Notes under the pieces: generated by a model
The model's database searches: none
What the model saw: only the letters and a program-made list of their open reading frames with translations
What the model was told of the DNA's origin: nothing
Part shown: positions 23,671-34,641 of the stretch, in pieces
How positions within the stretch are numbered: position 1 is the stretch's first letter
Layout of the letters: each line of letters begins with the position of its first letter
Position numbers and translations under genes: made by a program
From: Doris montereyensis
Lineage: Eukaryota > Mollusca > Gastropoda > Nudibranchia > Dorididae
Direction: 5' to 3'
Assembly (NCBI GenBank): GCA_037039925.1
Contig: JAXRKP010000038.1
Span: 526,001-590,000, forward strand
Length of the DNA: 64,000 nucleotides

Positions 23671-23766
23671 GTGTGTCCGTTATTTTTTTCCAATTACGAA
23701 GAGTTCGGTGAATGCACATATGAACTTTGTGGGGTTCAGTACCCCCAACAAAGTTAAGAACCACTG
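23568..23766. mobile_element. hAT-type MITE containing (GT)n
   Basis: Termini 'cagtgcttcttaacct' and the reverse of 'cagtggttcttaactt' form hAT-like inverted repeats. The 8-bp flanks 'ctttaaaa' and 'ctgtagaa' match at 6 of 8 positions. A (GT)n tract sits at 23632-23670. Confidence 0.65.
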
Positions 23767-23877
23767 CTGTAGAATAGCTATCCATCTTAGTCGAGTTTCG
23801 TAAACTACATAGAATATGAGTGCGTGAGATTAAAACATGACATTTGAAGTGATATAAGTTCACACTTGGTGAAAAAG

Positions 23878-24178
23878 TAAAGTTCCTTCAAGGCCTTTAT
23901 CACTCATAAGGCCAGAGCTCATTCCGGTTTCAATGGCGTGAAGCGGAACAGGTAAAAACGATCACCTCCTGGCCAGGATGCTAGTCTGATGCAGGTTTTA
24001 CACCCAAGCTAGTCCTTGTACCCATTTGCACCTGGGTAGAGTGGGGAAAATGCATGTTAAGCATCTATCTTTCCCAAGGAACACAGCATCAGACAGACTT
24101 AGTTTTACTAGGATTCGAACCCAGAACATCATGATCCACAGTCCGGCAGCCTAGCCGCTCAACCACCAATGCCACGCC
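23878..24178 (-). mobile_element. SINE family A, near full length
   Basis: Begins 'taaagttccttcaaggcct', has body 'cacctcctggccaggatgct', and ends with reversed B-box 'ggattcgaaccc' and A-box ('agccgctcaaccaccaatgcc'). Confidence 0.85.
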
Positions 24179-24344
24179 AAACCAGAGGGAAGTCTGGACT
24201 GAAACAACGCGTGGCTTAGACTGACGGCAGTCTTCAGCACTGTTTTAACAGAGAAGCTACGGTGCATTAAATCTTTTAGATATCAGAAATTTTTACAAAT
24301 CTTTTCCTGGTTAATTGCAGCTCCATACATTTTTTTCTAGTGCA

Positions 24345-24500
24345 TATAACTTAGCAGTGGATGCTGATGACAGATCCTTCTTCTTTCCTTGTTGTTCTTT
24401 TATTTTTTACATATCCGTCTTTCATTGACTGTCTTTGTCTTATAAATTGTAATGAATTATCATATTAATGGACAGAGTTAATTTCAATGAAACATGTGTT
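24345..24500 (+). repeat. Repeat C copy beside exon acceptor
   Basis: 'gatccttcttctttcc' through 'tggacagagttaatttcaat' and 'gaaac'; it ends about 12 bases before exon 24511. Confidence 0.55.
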
Positions 24501-24510
24501 TTTCCGACAG

Positions 24511-24660
24511 GAAGCTGTTGGTCAAATGCTGGACTCACCGCAAAGCCAAAGAGTGGGCAGAGATGATAGAAGAAGGGGCCAAAACAAATGCCGTGGAGTA
24601 CACCAGCAGAAACCGGTTCGGCTCTTATGGACCAATCAGGGAGTCTGCCTACGGAAGATG
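24511..24660 (+). CDS. PLD1: PLD exon: end of PH domain and linker
   Basis: Reads 'KLLVKCWTHRKAKEWAEMI' (last PH strand and C-terminal helix with the invariant Trp), then 'RFGSYGPIRESAYGRW', the conserved 'HRFGSYA-I-ENA-AKWYV' linker to the catalytic region. Phase 2 at both ends; acceptor 'ttccgacag', donor 'gtatga'. The frame is intact. Confidence 0.95.
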
Positions 24661-24774
24661 GTATGAATGTTTATAGTATTTCAAGAATTTTATAAAAAAT
24701 GTGGAAAGTCGTCGTGAGATGGTCATCATCTGCCATGTGTATTGGGTTTTTTTGGTTTCGATTTTGATTGGCTT

Positions 24775-25030
24775 CCCTCAGGTAACGGCTGGTCAGAGGG
24801 AGGGGGGAGGGGGTTGTGGTGGCGGCTGCTACTGATAGGTCCTTCTTTTTTCTTGTTTCATTTTTTCTCACCTGTGTGTCAGGGCAGTTTGCGGGTGTTG
24901 CTGGTAGGTCCTATTTCTTTCCTTTCCTTCTTTCACTCCATCTTTCATCTAGCTGTTTCCTCTTAATTCACCCTTAGATCACCACAATGGTGGACAGGGT
25001 AAATTTCAATGAAACAAACAAACAAACCTC
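24775..25030 (+). repeat. Repeat C, two partial copies
   Basis: Two 'ctg(a/g)taggtccT' blocks at about 24830 and 24900, followed by 'caccacaatggtggacaggg' and a (caaa)n tail. Confidence 0.6.
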
Positions 25031-25214
25031 CAAGTCCACTCAAGATCAAAGCGCACGGTTGATGATATTAATTTCTGAATCATTCAGTTAAAATGCCTTT
25101 TCCTCATGGACAAAGTAGTTGGGAGATACTGGACGGTCCTACTTCTTCCTGTCACTCGTCACACGTCTTTCATCTTGCTGTTTTCTTTTGATTCACTCTG
25201 AGAAATGCAGTTAT

Positions 25215-25520
25215 AGAAACAAATGTTATCATCCACATTATCCACATTATCTTTTGTCTGGAATAAAGAAACAAATGTTATCATCCACATTATCTTTTGT
25301 CTGGAATAAAGAAACAAATGTTATCATCACATTATATTTTTCTGGAATGAAACAAATATTATCATCCACATTATGTTTTGTCTGAAATAAAGAAACAAAT
25401 GTTATCATCCACATTATGTTTTGTCTGAAATAAAGAAACAAATATTATAATCCACATTATGTTTCATCTGGAATAAAAGAAACAAATGTTTTATCATCCA
25501 CATTATCTTTTGTCTGGAAG
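25215..25520. repeat. ~43-bp A/T-rich minisatellite, about 7 copies
   Basis: Unit: 'aaagaaacaaatgttatcat' plus 'ccacattatcttttgtctgg' plus 'aat', with shortened units near 25330. Confidence 0.9.
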
Positions 25521-25790
25521 TATTTTGTCTCATTTCCATTGACCAATGTAATCGAAGGATTTAACAGTTTGGCAGAGGAATCTGTTCATCTCACCTCAAT
25601 TTTTCAAAAAGATAATTTGGAAACAAGAGAATAGAGAACGAAGAAAACAGTAACACAAGTCCACACATTACCGTTTTAATCAATGCCATTTTGTTCGTCG
25701 AGTTTTGAGTCAAACACAAAGATGGATTTATTATTATTAATATTATTAGCTGACATTGATACTTCCATACGTTCGTATTCTGTCTTCAAG

Positions 25791-25874
25791 GTTTGTGGAT
25801 GGGAGAACCTACTTTGAAGCTGTGGCCGATGCCTTGGAAAAGGCAAAAGAAGAAATTTACATTGCTGATTGGTG
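25791..25874 (+). CDS. PLD1: PLD exon: start of catalytic region
   Basis: Reads 'FVDGRTYFEAVADALEKA' then 'EEIYIADWW', matching 'YV-G--YFE-VA-A-E-A-EEIFI-DWW' that opens the first catalytic half. Phase 2 at both ends; donor 'gtaagt'. The frame is intact. Confidence 0.95.
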
Positions 25875-26839
25875 GTAAGTTGAAGAAAGCATACTTTTTA
25901 TTATTTTGTATCTCCCTGCTATTATTGACCAAAAGGGAAACCACTTGAAAGAAGTAGAAAAGAATAAATGAATAACAAATGAATGAGAACTACTAGAGTT
26001 TTTGAAAACATAATAGAAGGGGTCATTTTAATAGTGTGCCTATGTCCATTTTCGTGAAAAACGAGACAGAAATAATCCAGGGGATTTAAAGGAAATCATA
26101 CTTCCTGAAACATGTGAAAATGATACAATGAAAATACATCATGTTTACAGCCATTTGAAACTTGGAAATCCCAAAGCCAACAGTGCCAAAATTCATGGTT
26201 TTTGGCATTTTCTCTAAATGACGTAATTGTGACTTAGGCACACTTGAAATGACGACCCTTTCAATTATAAAAATATTGTCATTTTCATTTTCTAGAAGGG
26301 TAATCAGAAAATTTGTGTATACTTTGTTTTTGTTGATCAAAACGAACTTGAAATTCTGATGGGACTGCTAGATCCAAACTCCATTAGCTTAACTACTAGA
26401 CTTCTAACGCCACGACATGTAAACACAGAAACCCTTTTCTGTTGCAACAAAATTCTCAACCGATGAAAAAAAGTCAATTTAGGTCGTTGATGGCTATAAA
26501 TAGACAAGAAAATGTTGCACATTTATAGTTGGTGCTCTGAGCGTATAATGATGAGGTCACACTGTACAATTGTGCTGCTTGACTTTGTAGTTATACCTTT
26601 AAACAATAACTCTAACCGTATTATTATGTGCGTCGTTTTCAGTTCTCTTCTACATGAAAATTGCTTTCTTTTAATCACATAACATTATACATTCAAGATG
26701 ATTGCATGTTGTGTCATAAGGTGTTCTGTAATGGAAATATTGTTTTTGTTTTATTTTTTATGTTCCTTTTTTTTCTTCACGTATTGAAATGTCGTTGAGG
26801 AAGAGAGAAGGGAATGAATGAATGGGAGGATGGATTTTT
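25875..26839. other. PLD1: Intron, nothing recognised
   Basis: No coding segment or repeat recognised until the SINEs at 26840. Confidence 0.45.
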
Positions 26840-27245
26840 TATTTGATTTCACCCGCATCCACTACTGTGTGGACGGTGTCAGTGGCTGAGTGATTAGGCT
26901 GCCAGACTTGGGATCTTGAAGTTCCAGAATTGAATCCCAGCAAAAGCTAGGTCCGATTTTTGTATTCCTTAGGAAAATCACTTAACACAACTTTTCCCCA
27001 CCTTTTCCCCACACGACCCAGGTGCAAGTGGGTACAATCACTAACTTGGGAGTAAAAGCTTGCGTCAGACTAACGTCTTGTCCAGGAGTTGATTATTATC
27101 GCCTGTTCAGCTTCACACTATCGAAACTGGGATAAGCTCTGGCTTTATGGGCAGTAATGACCTTGAAGAAACTTTTACATCCTCAAGAACTTAGGTGATC
27201 TCAGAGATTTTGTTATGATTTTTAATTTTGCTTGGACTGCCATGA
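26840..27245 (-). mobile_element. SINE family B, split by a SINE-A insertion
   Basis: The minus-strand SINE-B 3' end begins 'atttgatttcacccgcatcc' at 26840, is interrupted near 26870, and resumes at 27190 with 'aacttaggtgatctc' through 'ggactgcca'. The two pieces are contiguous in other copies. Confidence 0.6.
26873..27180 (+). mobile_element. SINE family A, inserted in SINE-B
   Basis: Head 'cagtggctgagtgattaggc' with A-box and B-box-like 'aattgaatccc', full body, and 3' end 'gaccttgaagaaactttta'. Confidence 0.8.
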
Positions 27246-27269
27246 ATGGAATGAAAACGAAGATATTGT

Positions 27270-27335
27270 CACGTCAGCAAAATGTACCTTCTGGACAATA
27301 AAGTTTTATCTTATATTATCTTATCTTAGTTTAGT
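27270..27335 (+). mobile_element. LINE-like 3' tail, 'ctggacaataaag' plus TTATC repeats
   Basis: 'ggacaataaagttttatctt' followed by short tandem TTATCTTA units resembles the 3' end of CR1-like LINEs. A reversed similar tail occurs at about 35217-35245. Confidence 0.4.
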
Positions 27336-27500
27336 ATGTATATTAACTAACCGTCTTGTTGCCATTTCATGAACTTCTTACAGTTCTTCTTCAGTTTTTT
27401 TCTTCAATTAGTTTTTTTCTCTATCTTTTCTTTCTCTGTCGATCACGTGGATAGATTTGCTTTGAGTTTTGTTTATTTATGATTTTTTCTTTCCTTGTAG

Positions 27501-27582
27501 GCTGAGTCCTGAGATCTACTTAAAGAGACCCATTGTGGACGGTGAAAAATGGAGGTTGGATATCATTTTGCAGAGGAAAGCA
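27501..27582 (+). CDS. PLD1: PLD exon: conserved catalytic N-half block
   Basis: Reads '[20 protein letters not shown]' then 'IILQRKA', nearly the PLD1/2 consensus 'LSPEIFLKRPV-EG--WRLD-IL-RKA'. Phase 2 in, phase 0 out; acceptor 'ccttgtag', donor 'gtgagt'. The frame runs open into the intron but the homology stops at the donor. Confidence 0.96.
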
Positions 27583-28114
27583 GTGAGTTTTGGAATCTCT
27601 GGGTGGAATGTTCATATTAGGTCTTTGATCGATGATGTCTGGCATCCCAAACAGTTGTTAAAAATGTATAATCGGATAGGATTACAGACACGGAAATTTA
27701 GTTCACTTTTTGAGATAGTGGGAAGGGATGTGAAGAGATTCAAGATTGAGAGATGAATTTGAAAATCTAAACGCTGTAGAAGAAAATTTCTTTCAAAGGT
27801 TTTATGACCTATAAAGCCGGAGATTATCTTGCATCTCAAAGCATGAACCGTAACAGGTGATAATATACGGTCTGCAAAAAGTAACGCGTACCATATCTAA
27901 AAGAACTATAAGTACAAAAAGAACAATATCACGGAAATTAAATCTTCATACATTGATTTTTTTACCACAACAGAGTTGGAGTAAGAAAAATCGGTTGAAT
28001 ACAACTAATTAACAAGAATAAAACAAAACGCTCTTATGAAATACAAGCATTAAGTCAGAGAAAGGATTTTAAGTCGCATTGAAATAATATGTGCTACTTT
28101 TCGTGAACAGTATA
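27583..28114. other. PLD1: Intron, nothing recognised
   Basis: No element recognised before the SINE-A fragment. Confidence 0.4.
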
Positions 28115-28305
28115 CATCACCTCCTGGACTGGATAGGACACTAGTGTATCACAGGCTTTATACCCCAGCTGATGGTGGTACCCATTTGTCATAAGGTTGA
28201 GATGGGACAATGTGTGCTAAACGTCTTTCCAAGGAACGCAATGTCAGAACGTAGCATTGCCAGAGTTTGACCCAAATGCTCACAATCTTAAAAGCTGGGA
28301 AAGGG
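28115..28305 (-). mobile_element. SINE family A fragment
   Basis: 'cacctcctggactggatagg' through the reversed B-box-like 'agagtttgaccc'; the head is truncated. Confidence 0.65.
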
Positions 28306-28940
28306 CTTTCTTTGTGTGTGGTTCCTATCTGATTGTATATGGGTTTTTTATGATTTACCATTGATTTTTAAGGAAAGTGTGGAAATTTGGTCACTTCAAG
28401 TAATTGCAATTTATTTAATGAGATTTGTTAGTGAAAATCAATTTACCTGGTAATAAATGTAGACTTTTCCCCTGGTAAATGTATTGTTTTTCCATTTAAT
28501 TTAGATGTTTGGGCATTTTTTTTCATTGACGTCAAATTCATCGAGGCTCTTTAATGATTAATTTTTTCATTGGTGTCAAATTCATTGAGGTTCTTTATGA
28601 TTTATTTTATTCATTTTAAAAGTATGGTAATTTAATAATCTCCAAATAATTGCTGGTTCATTTTAAATCAACAATTTACAAGATAAAACTAACTAGTCTT
28701 GTAATTTTAAGCATATGGCAATCAATTTTGTTAAAACGTTTCACTGAGGTTTTTAATCTAAAAATGATTACAGCTGAAGTTTAACATGGATGTGACATGT
28801 TAATTTGATAGAAAATTAATGTTTTGATATAATTTGTTGTTACATATTGTATGAAAATCCCCATGAAAATACGTCATGATATTGTTATAAATTATAAACG
28901 ATTCATTATATAAACCTTAATCCTTTACATCAACCTGTAG
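28306..28940. other. PLD1: Intron; a ~48-bp doublet near 28515-28610
   Basis: 'tcaaattcatcgaggctctt' and 'tcaaattcattgaggttctt' are tandem copies of one segment. Nothing else recognised. Confidence 0.5.
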
Positions 28941-29054
28941 GAGCAAGGCGTGAAAATCTTCATTTTGTTGTACAAAGAGATAGAAGCTGCTCTGGGTATC
29001 AAGAGTATATACAGCAAACAAACTCTTATGTCAAAGAATCCTGAAAATATCAAG
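28941..29054 (+). CDS. PLD1: PLD exon: catalytic N-half
   Basis: Thirty-eight codons, phase 0 to 0: '[20 protein letters not shown]' then '[15 protein letters not shown]'. This is the 'QGVRIF-MLYKEVE-ALGINS-YSK-TL---HPNIK' block of PLD1/2. Acceptor 'cctgtag', donor 'gtaagg'. The frame is intact. Confidence 0.96.
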
Positions 29055-29720
29055 GTAAGGGCTTTGTCTTTACGTTGGCCATTTAATGATTTTTGAGTGT
29101 CTCGTCAGCTCAGAAATTGTATTGTCTTAAATACACGTTTCACGATTTTGGAGTTAAAATCATCATCGTCACTTGTCCCGTCTCACAGAAAATTGAAGCA
29201 AAAATCGATCTATGTGAGACAAATTCCACTTAGCACTTTGTCGTAACTCAATATTCTCTTTCTAGCTGAGAACTGTAAAGACAAGAATCTGCTTTTTAAC
29301 ATGTCCTCTCAGAAACCCCTAAAATTTTGATTTGGTTATTGCATCAAAGGATATTTCAAGCTTTAAACTTCAAACGGTTTTGACCGTGATTGACAGTTCT
29401 GACGTGGAGGTCATTTGGTGGTAATCTGTTGCTTTGCATATAAAGACCGTCTGAACAGGTCAAACCCATTGCTCAAATGTGCAGATACCCCTTTGAAAAA
29501 AATTGGGCGTCTACTGTCCGAATACTCATCTCTGAAAAAAGAAAAGAAGAAGTGTCTCCAGAGAGACCCAAATTGAACACTGCCTCTACTGCTTGGCAGG
29601 GTCGCTCAAAAGAGCGATAGGAGAGAAGTTGTAGTCGTCGAGTTTCATTGCGCTGCCAAGGATTCTTTCAGAGCTTGCAGCCCCCATGATTTTCAATGAT
29701 GATGAATGACAGTTTTGAGA
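29055..29720. other. PLD1: Intron, nothing recognised
   Basis: No exon or known element seen. Confidence 0.4.
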
Positions 29721-29728
29721 TTTGAGAG

Positions 29729-29923
29729 CAATGTTCCCTCTAATTTTTTTCTAGTCTGTGTGTGTACATTTTTTGTATCGTGCAAAGTTTAACGGAAAAT
29801 ACCAATTGTGTGCACTGTGTGTATGAGACTTAATGGTAGACAAGAGAAATGTTCTTATTGCTGTGCACAGACATTTCTCCCTGGTGTGCGGACGCACATG
29901 TGCCCAGCATAGAGGGAACATTG
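29729..29923. mobile_element. 195-bp hAT-type MITE with 8-bp target duplication
   Basis: A 14-bp perfect terminal inverted repeat, 'caatgttccctcta' and its reverse complement, is flanked by 'tttgagag' (29721-29728) and 'gttgagag' (29924-29931), an 8-bp duplication with one mismatch. Eight-bp duplications and CA(R)TG-type ends are hAT features. Non-coding. Confidence 0.8.
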
Positions 29924-30074
29924 GTTGAGAGGAAGCTTGCAATCGATTTATATGTCCTCTGTAAAGTTTTACAAAATCAAGAGTTACGGGACAAAAATAA
30001 GCAGCAATGTTATGAGAGCTGGAAAAAATAGTTGTGCCAGAAGTAAATAAATGTCTTCCAAAGTGGTATATGCA

Positions 30075-30335
30075 GCCCACTGAGCCAAAGCGTATCCCAG
30101 TTTCTATAGCATGAAGCAAAACAGGTGATAATGCATCACCTCTTGGACAGGATGCTAGTCAGACACAGGTTTTACTCTCCAGCTGATACCAGTACCTATT
30201 AATGCCTGTGTTGAGTGGGGCATGCATGTTAAATGTCTTTTCCAAGGAACACAATGTATGGATTTGCATTATTGGGATTGAAACCCAGGGCTTCACACAA
30301 ATCCTATGTCCAGCCTTTAGGCCCACAACACCTAC
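30075..30335 (-). mobile_element. SINE family A
   Basis: 'cagtttctatagcatgaagc', 'cacctcttggacaggatgct', reversed B-box 'attgaaaccc'. Truncated at the head. Confidence 0.7.
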
Positions 30336-30403
30336 CGTGACTATAAAGGTAAAATGTGTCAATTGTCTTTAACGTTTCCATCATTTCTATGTCATCTTCC
30401 CAG

Positions 30404-30545
30404 GTATTGCGCCATCCAGATCACATTCCAGGCAGTGGTGTGTTGCTGTGGGCACATCACGAGAAACTAGTTATCATAGATCAACAGATTGCATTTGCAG
30501 GCGGCTTAGATCTGTGTTACGGTGCTGGGATGATGAGTTGCATAG
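30404..30545 (+). CDS. PLD1: PLD exon: HKD1 catalytic motif (frameshifted at 3' end)
   Basis: Reads '[20 protein letters not shown]' then '[20 protein letters not shown]'. HHEKLVIID is the HxKxxxxD catalytic motif that supplies the nucleophile/acid-base pair. After YG the frame breaks. One missing base near 30523-30525 restores RWDDELH, the invariant 'GRWDD--HR' of PLD1/2, and makes the exon end in phase 2, as the next exon (35651) requires. Donor 'gtttgt', acceptor 'cttcccag'. The read-through frame (GAGMMSCI) has no family match. Confidence 0.95.
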
Positions 30546-30819
30546 GTTTGTCATCTCTTTGTTTCATTGCTCATCTTGAAAAGAACTGTCTGGTTAAATT
30601 GGTACCGTATCTGTCAAATATTGCTTTGAGCTGAACGTTTGTGTATGAAATTTGCTTTTATGTGTCCCTTTCTGCTTTGTTTTGCTTGTTGCTTGTTGCT
30701 TGTTGCTTGTTGTTTACAAGACATATTTTAGACAAGGTAGTCTTTTTCTTTTCTGTGTTTTGCTTTTTACGGACTCAGTTATATACACAGGTATCAGCCT
30801 TTCAATTTTCTTTCCCTTA

Positions 30820-30960
30820 GCCATTGGTGGTTGGCAGGTGTTACTGGTAGGTCCTACTTCTTTTTTCAGTCTTTCACTTATCATTTATCTTGTTGTTTCC
30901 TTTGATTTATCCTAAGATCACTGTATATGGTCGTAAATTGCAATGCAACTAATATCTCCC
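30820..30960 (+). repeat. Repeat C
   Basis: 'ggtgttactggtaggtccta' through 'aagatcactgtatatgg' to a short 3' end. Confidence 0.6.
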
Positions 30961-31254
30961 CGAGCCACTCATTTTACTCTGCTAATCCTGAAATGACTCA
31001 ACTGACGTTAAGTGGAATATCTATTGAACAATACCCTGAGCTAATGCGCTCTACATACTAATTCTTCTCTTTCTTTTTTTCTTCTTTTTTTTCCTTCTTT
31101 TTTTTCTTTCTTTTCACTTTTAAGACGAGCTTAAGACAACTTTTGTTTTCCTTGCGCAGTGCTTTTACAAAACAAGAGATATTAATATAGGTAGCTTGGT
31201 CTTTCAATATTTCTCTCCCTGTGTTAATTTTGTTTCCATATGACATTTTATCTC

Positions 31255-31405
31255 CCCTTAGTGGGCGGTTGTCATGAGTTGCTCGTGAGGTCCTTTTATT
31301 TCTGACATCTTGCTGCTTCCTCTTTTAATTCACCCTGATATCACCCCCGTGTATGATGGACAGGGTGAATTTCAGTGAAACAAACAAACAGACAAACAAA
31401 CAAAG
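31255..31405 (+). repeat. Repeat C with (caaa)n tail
   Basis: 'gggcggttgtcatgagttgc' through 'atggacagggtgaatttcag' and 'tgaaacaaacaaacagac'. Confidence 0.6.
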
Positions 31406-31459
31406 TCTCCCCTTGTTATGTTACTTTGCTACTTTATCTTTATGTGACTGTGTCTATGA

Positions 31460-31820
31460 GTGTGGTGGGGGGGAGGGGGCTGCTAATGGATCCTGTTTCT
31501 TTCCTCTCATCCAGTTACAGTGGTTCTTAACCCTATTGGAGGCACTGGGTCCCACAAGTTTCAATTGCGCATTTACCTAGCCCTTCACTGGCTTGAACAG
31601 AATGAACAAATGGTCAAATGTCTTGACCCCTAACCCCCCTTTTCCCCCCCCACAAACCCCTGAGACCGACTCACTGAACCCCTAGGGGTTGATCGAAACC
31701 CAGGTTTAGAACTACTGCTCTATTATATATTCTTTATCTTACCGTTTCCTCTTAATTTACGGCAATGTTGGTGCATGTAGTAGACGGGGGGGGGGGGGGG
31801 TATACTTCCATGAAACAACC
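31460..31820 (+). repeat. Repeat C interrupted by a hAT-type MITE
   Basis: The left part runs to about 31517, the right part from about 31718 ('cttaccgtttcctcttaatt'). The insert is listed separately. A G-homopolymer lies at 31787-31800. Confidence 0.5.
31518..31717. mobile_element. hAT-type MITE, 200 bp
   Basis: Termini 'cagtggttcttaaccct' and the reverse of 'cagtagttctaaacctgg' are hAT-like inverted repeats, related to the MITE at 23568-23766. The target duplication is not clear (4 of 8 positions). Confidence 0.6.
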
Positions 31821-31879
31821 ATTTGTTGTGGATTTTCCCTCTTCATGATGATGATGGAGGGCTTTTGTTTTGGTCTCTT

Positions 31880-32095
31880 TTATTTTGCGTGGGCAGTTGA
31901 AGGGCGATACTGTTGCGTCCTACTTCTTTCCTTTCACCCTTTCAGATGTCTTTTATCTCGCTATTCCTTTTAATTCACTCTGAGATCACCACCTATGTTG
32001 GGCCAGGTAAATTTTAATGAAGCCTTTCTCGGTTTCGCATCTCCTTCATCTTCTGCTTTTGGTGGACAGAGGTATATTCCAAGGAAACAAACAAA
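31880..32095 (+). repeat. Repeat C
   Basis: 'gggcgatactgttgcgtcct' through 'gagatcaccacctatg'; it continues into 'ttccaaggaaacaaacaaag'. Confidence 0.55.
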
Positions 32096-32259
32096 GTTCC
32101 CCACTTTGCTTTTCGAGTTCTTTGTTCTGTATTCCAAATTCCAACATAGGGGCTGATTTGGTGCACCAACAGTACATGATTAATGATTTCTGAGTTTGTG
32201 TCTTTTTATTTCCCTTGTTTTGAGTTTTTTTAGTTTTCGCTCTACCCATGTTCAATATG

Positions 32260-32522
32260 TGGCGTCGGTGGCCGAGAGGTTAGGCTGCCGGACTGGGGAT
32301 CATGAGGTCCAGAGTTCGAATCCTAGCAAAGCCAGGTCCGACGTTACGTTCCTTGGTAAAGACACTTGACACGCATTTTTCCCACTCTACCCAGGTGCAA
32401 ATGGGTACAAGCACTCCTGGCCAGGAGGTGATTATTGTCACCTGTTCCGCTTCACGCTATACAAACCGGGATAAGCTCCGGCTCTGTAGGCCTTAAAGGC
32501 CTTGAAGGAACTTTACTTACTT
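32260..32522 (+). mobile_element. SINE family A, best-preserved copy
   Basis: Head 'ggtggccgagaggttaggct', B-box 'gagttcgaatcc', body 'gacacttgacacgcattttt', 3' end 'cttgaaggaactttacttac'. The internal 'caagcactagcttgggagtaaa' section is deleted. Confidence 0.88.
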
Positions 32523-32554
32523 TTTATGTTCAATATAATGTTTCATTGTAGGCG

Positions 32555-32790
32555 GTTGGCGGGGCTTCCGGTAGGTCCTACTTGTTTTCCTTTCACTATT
32601 TCACAGGTCTTTCATCTTCCCTCTTAATTCACCCTGAAATAACTGCATACGCATATTTCAATGAAATAAAACAATCGTCTGTTTAGAGTATTTTTTTTTC
32701 TGGTCAGTTTTAAAAGTAAGGCGGATGCTACTGCTAGATCCTTTTTCTTCTTTCCTTTCGTTCTTTCATGTCTCCGTAACTGCCAACCAG
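32555..32790 (+). repeat. Repeat C, one full and one partial copy
   Basis: 'ggttggcggggcttccggta' through 'tttcaatgaaataaaac', then a second 'gctactgctagatccttttt' block. Confidence 0.55.
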
Positions 32791-33154
32791 TTTGTAAAAA
32801 TGCGTATTTAGTAGGCTTTTTGGCTGAGTCGCCAAGTCTGTATTTACCTTGAAAAGCATGTATTTGAGGGCCAACTGTATGTTGTTGTTTGTTTTTTTTA
32901 AAACCCTAAGTTAATGGCAGAGACTCGGAGATTGGGGTCAAAGTCTGGAGACGCTATTTTGAGTTTTGCAAGACTGCTGTTGCACTGTGCCAGAAAGGCC
33001 AGTGATCTTTGGACTTCTTGTTATTTGCCTTAAAGGGGGTTACTTCAAGTTAAATTATCAATGATTTCTGGAATAATTATTACGGGACCAACTGTTGTTC
33101 TCGAGTTAGAGTTAGTTTTGGGCAGTCTGTTTTGCGATTTTAAAAGGTTGGCAG
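32780..33154. mobile_element. ~375-bp element with CTGCCAACC inverted ends
   Basis: Begins 'ctgccaaccagtttg' and ends 'aaaaggttggcag'. The same sequence in the same order occurs at 38060-39595, where it is split by insertions, so the boundaries are supported by two copies. Non-coding MITE-like element; superfamily unknown. Confidence 0.6.
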
Positions 33155-33315
33155 CTATGTATGTCTTTTATCTTTGCTCTTTCTTCTTAATTCAATGATA
33201 GGTGACTGGGTAAATTCTTTTTAAGGTTGGCAGTTATGTCTGTCTTTCATCTTTGCTCTTTCTTCTTAATTCAATGATGGTTGACTGGGTAAATTCTTCA
33301 TAAGAAGAAAAAAGG
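33155..33315. repeat. ~73-bp tandem doublet (repeat C derived)
   Basis: 'tatctttgctctttcttctt' plus 'aattcaatgat' plus 'tgactgggtaaattctt' occurs twice. Confidence 0.75.
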
Positions 33316-34205
33316 GAATTGCACAAGAATTAACGCAGTATACAATGTCATTGTCATCAACTGCATATCCCTTAGGGGACCATTCTTCCTGTCTCTGTTA
33401 TTGACTTAAAAAAAAAAAAAAAGTTTCCTGTACATCTTTCTCCCATCTTCTGCATGACTTCCTTCTGTTTCTTTTCCCACTCGTTTTACCCTCCAAAATT
33501 ATCCTTCTTGGACCTCCATGTTGTTTTATGTAGCCAAAGTACTTGAGCTTTTGATCTCTGATAAACTGTAATGCAATGTAGATCAGATACCCTGTTATGT
33601 TTTGGATGGAGTAGAAATAATTTCATCTTTGTCATAACTTTCAAAGATGATGTCACAGTTTGAATGATATAATTAAATAACAATAAATATTCATTTGCTT
33701 ACATCACAGCCGTATTCTGTTTGCAATGCAAATGCAGATTAAATGTGGACTAAAAAAATCTCAACAAGTGTATCTAGGTGAATGTCACTGCAACACGCAC
33801 AGTGTATTATAATGATTACCTGATCACGCATGTTTTGCGATTTTAACCGAAAGTTTATAGATTTTATTTTCTCTTTTGTTTTGAGTCATTGTTTCCAGAC
33901 GATAACATGAAGGAACTGTTAGATTTCATCTTATGTTGAACTGTTTTGTTTTGGCTTTCTTTTTAAAATATTTTTTGCTCTTTTATAAAAGTACGCTTTA
34001 TCTTCTTTTAATTTAATTTCTGTCTTCTGAACACCCATTTGTTTTATTTCCTTTTTGAAACACAAGCCCCCTCACCCCTCCCTGAATGCAGGTTCCATCC
34101 TTTTCTCTTCCTTTTTTATTTCGTTTGACAAAGATATTGTGAGTGGTCAAACTTGAATACATTTTCTTTATTCTTCTTGCTTATTTTTTTTAAAGATACT
34201 TTTAA
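33316..34205. other. PLD1: Intron, nothing recognised
   Basis: No exon or clear element. Confidence 0.4.
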
Positions 34206-34206
34206 A

Positions 34207-34207
<1 letters not shown>

Positions 34208-34270
<63 letters not shown>
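34208..34270. repeat. (TA)n microsatellite
   Basis: About 60 bp of pure TA. Confidence 0.95.
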
Positions 34271-34271
<1 letters not shown>

Positions 34272-34549
34272 ATACACCGTTTGGATGCCTTTTCTATATA
34301 AATTTAAAGGGGAAAAAACAGCATAGACAAAAGATCACAATACATTAAATTTATCATTGTTTTTTGCTTGTTTTCCAAAAATGTACCTCAAAGAGTAACT
34401 GTGGACAACTGTGTTGTCGCCGTTTTAAAATTATTAATACAACAAGGGACTTAAATTTAATTTTGCAGTCAACTTTTATCCGCTTTTTTCTATTTCAAAC
34501 ATTCAGAGATAAGATATTTTTAATTTTATATTTTGCTTGTTATTAATAC

Positions 34550-34584
34550 TAATGATGATAATAATAATAAAAATAATAATGATG

Positions 34585-34641
<57 letters not shown>

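Noticed and set aside
27501..27756. Extension of the PLD exon beyond 27582
   Set aside because: The frame stays open by chance; family homology ends exactly at the gtgagt donor and resumes at 28941.
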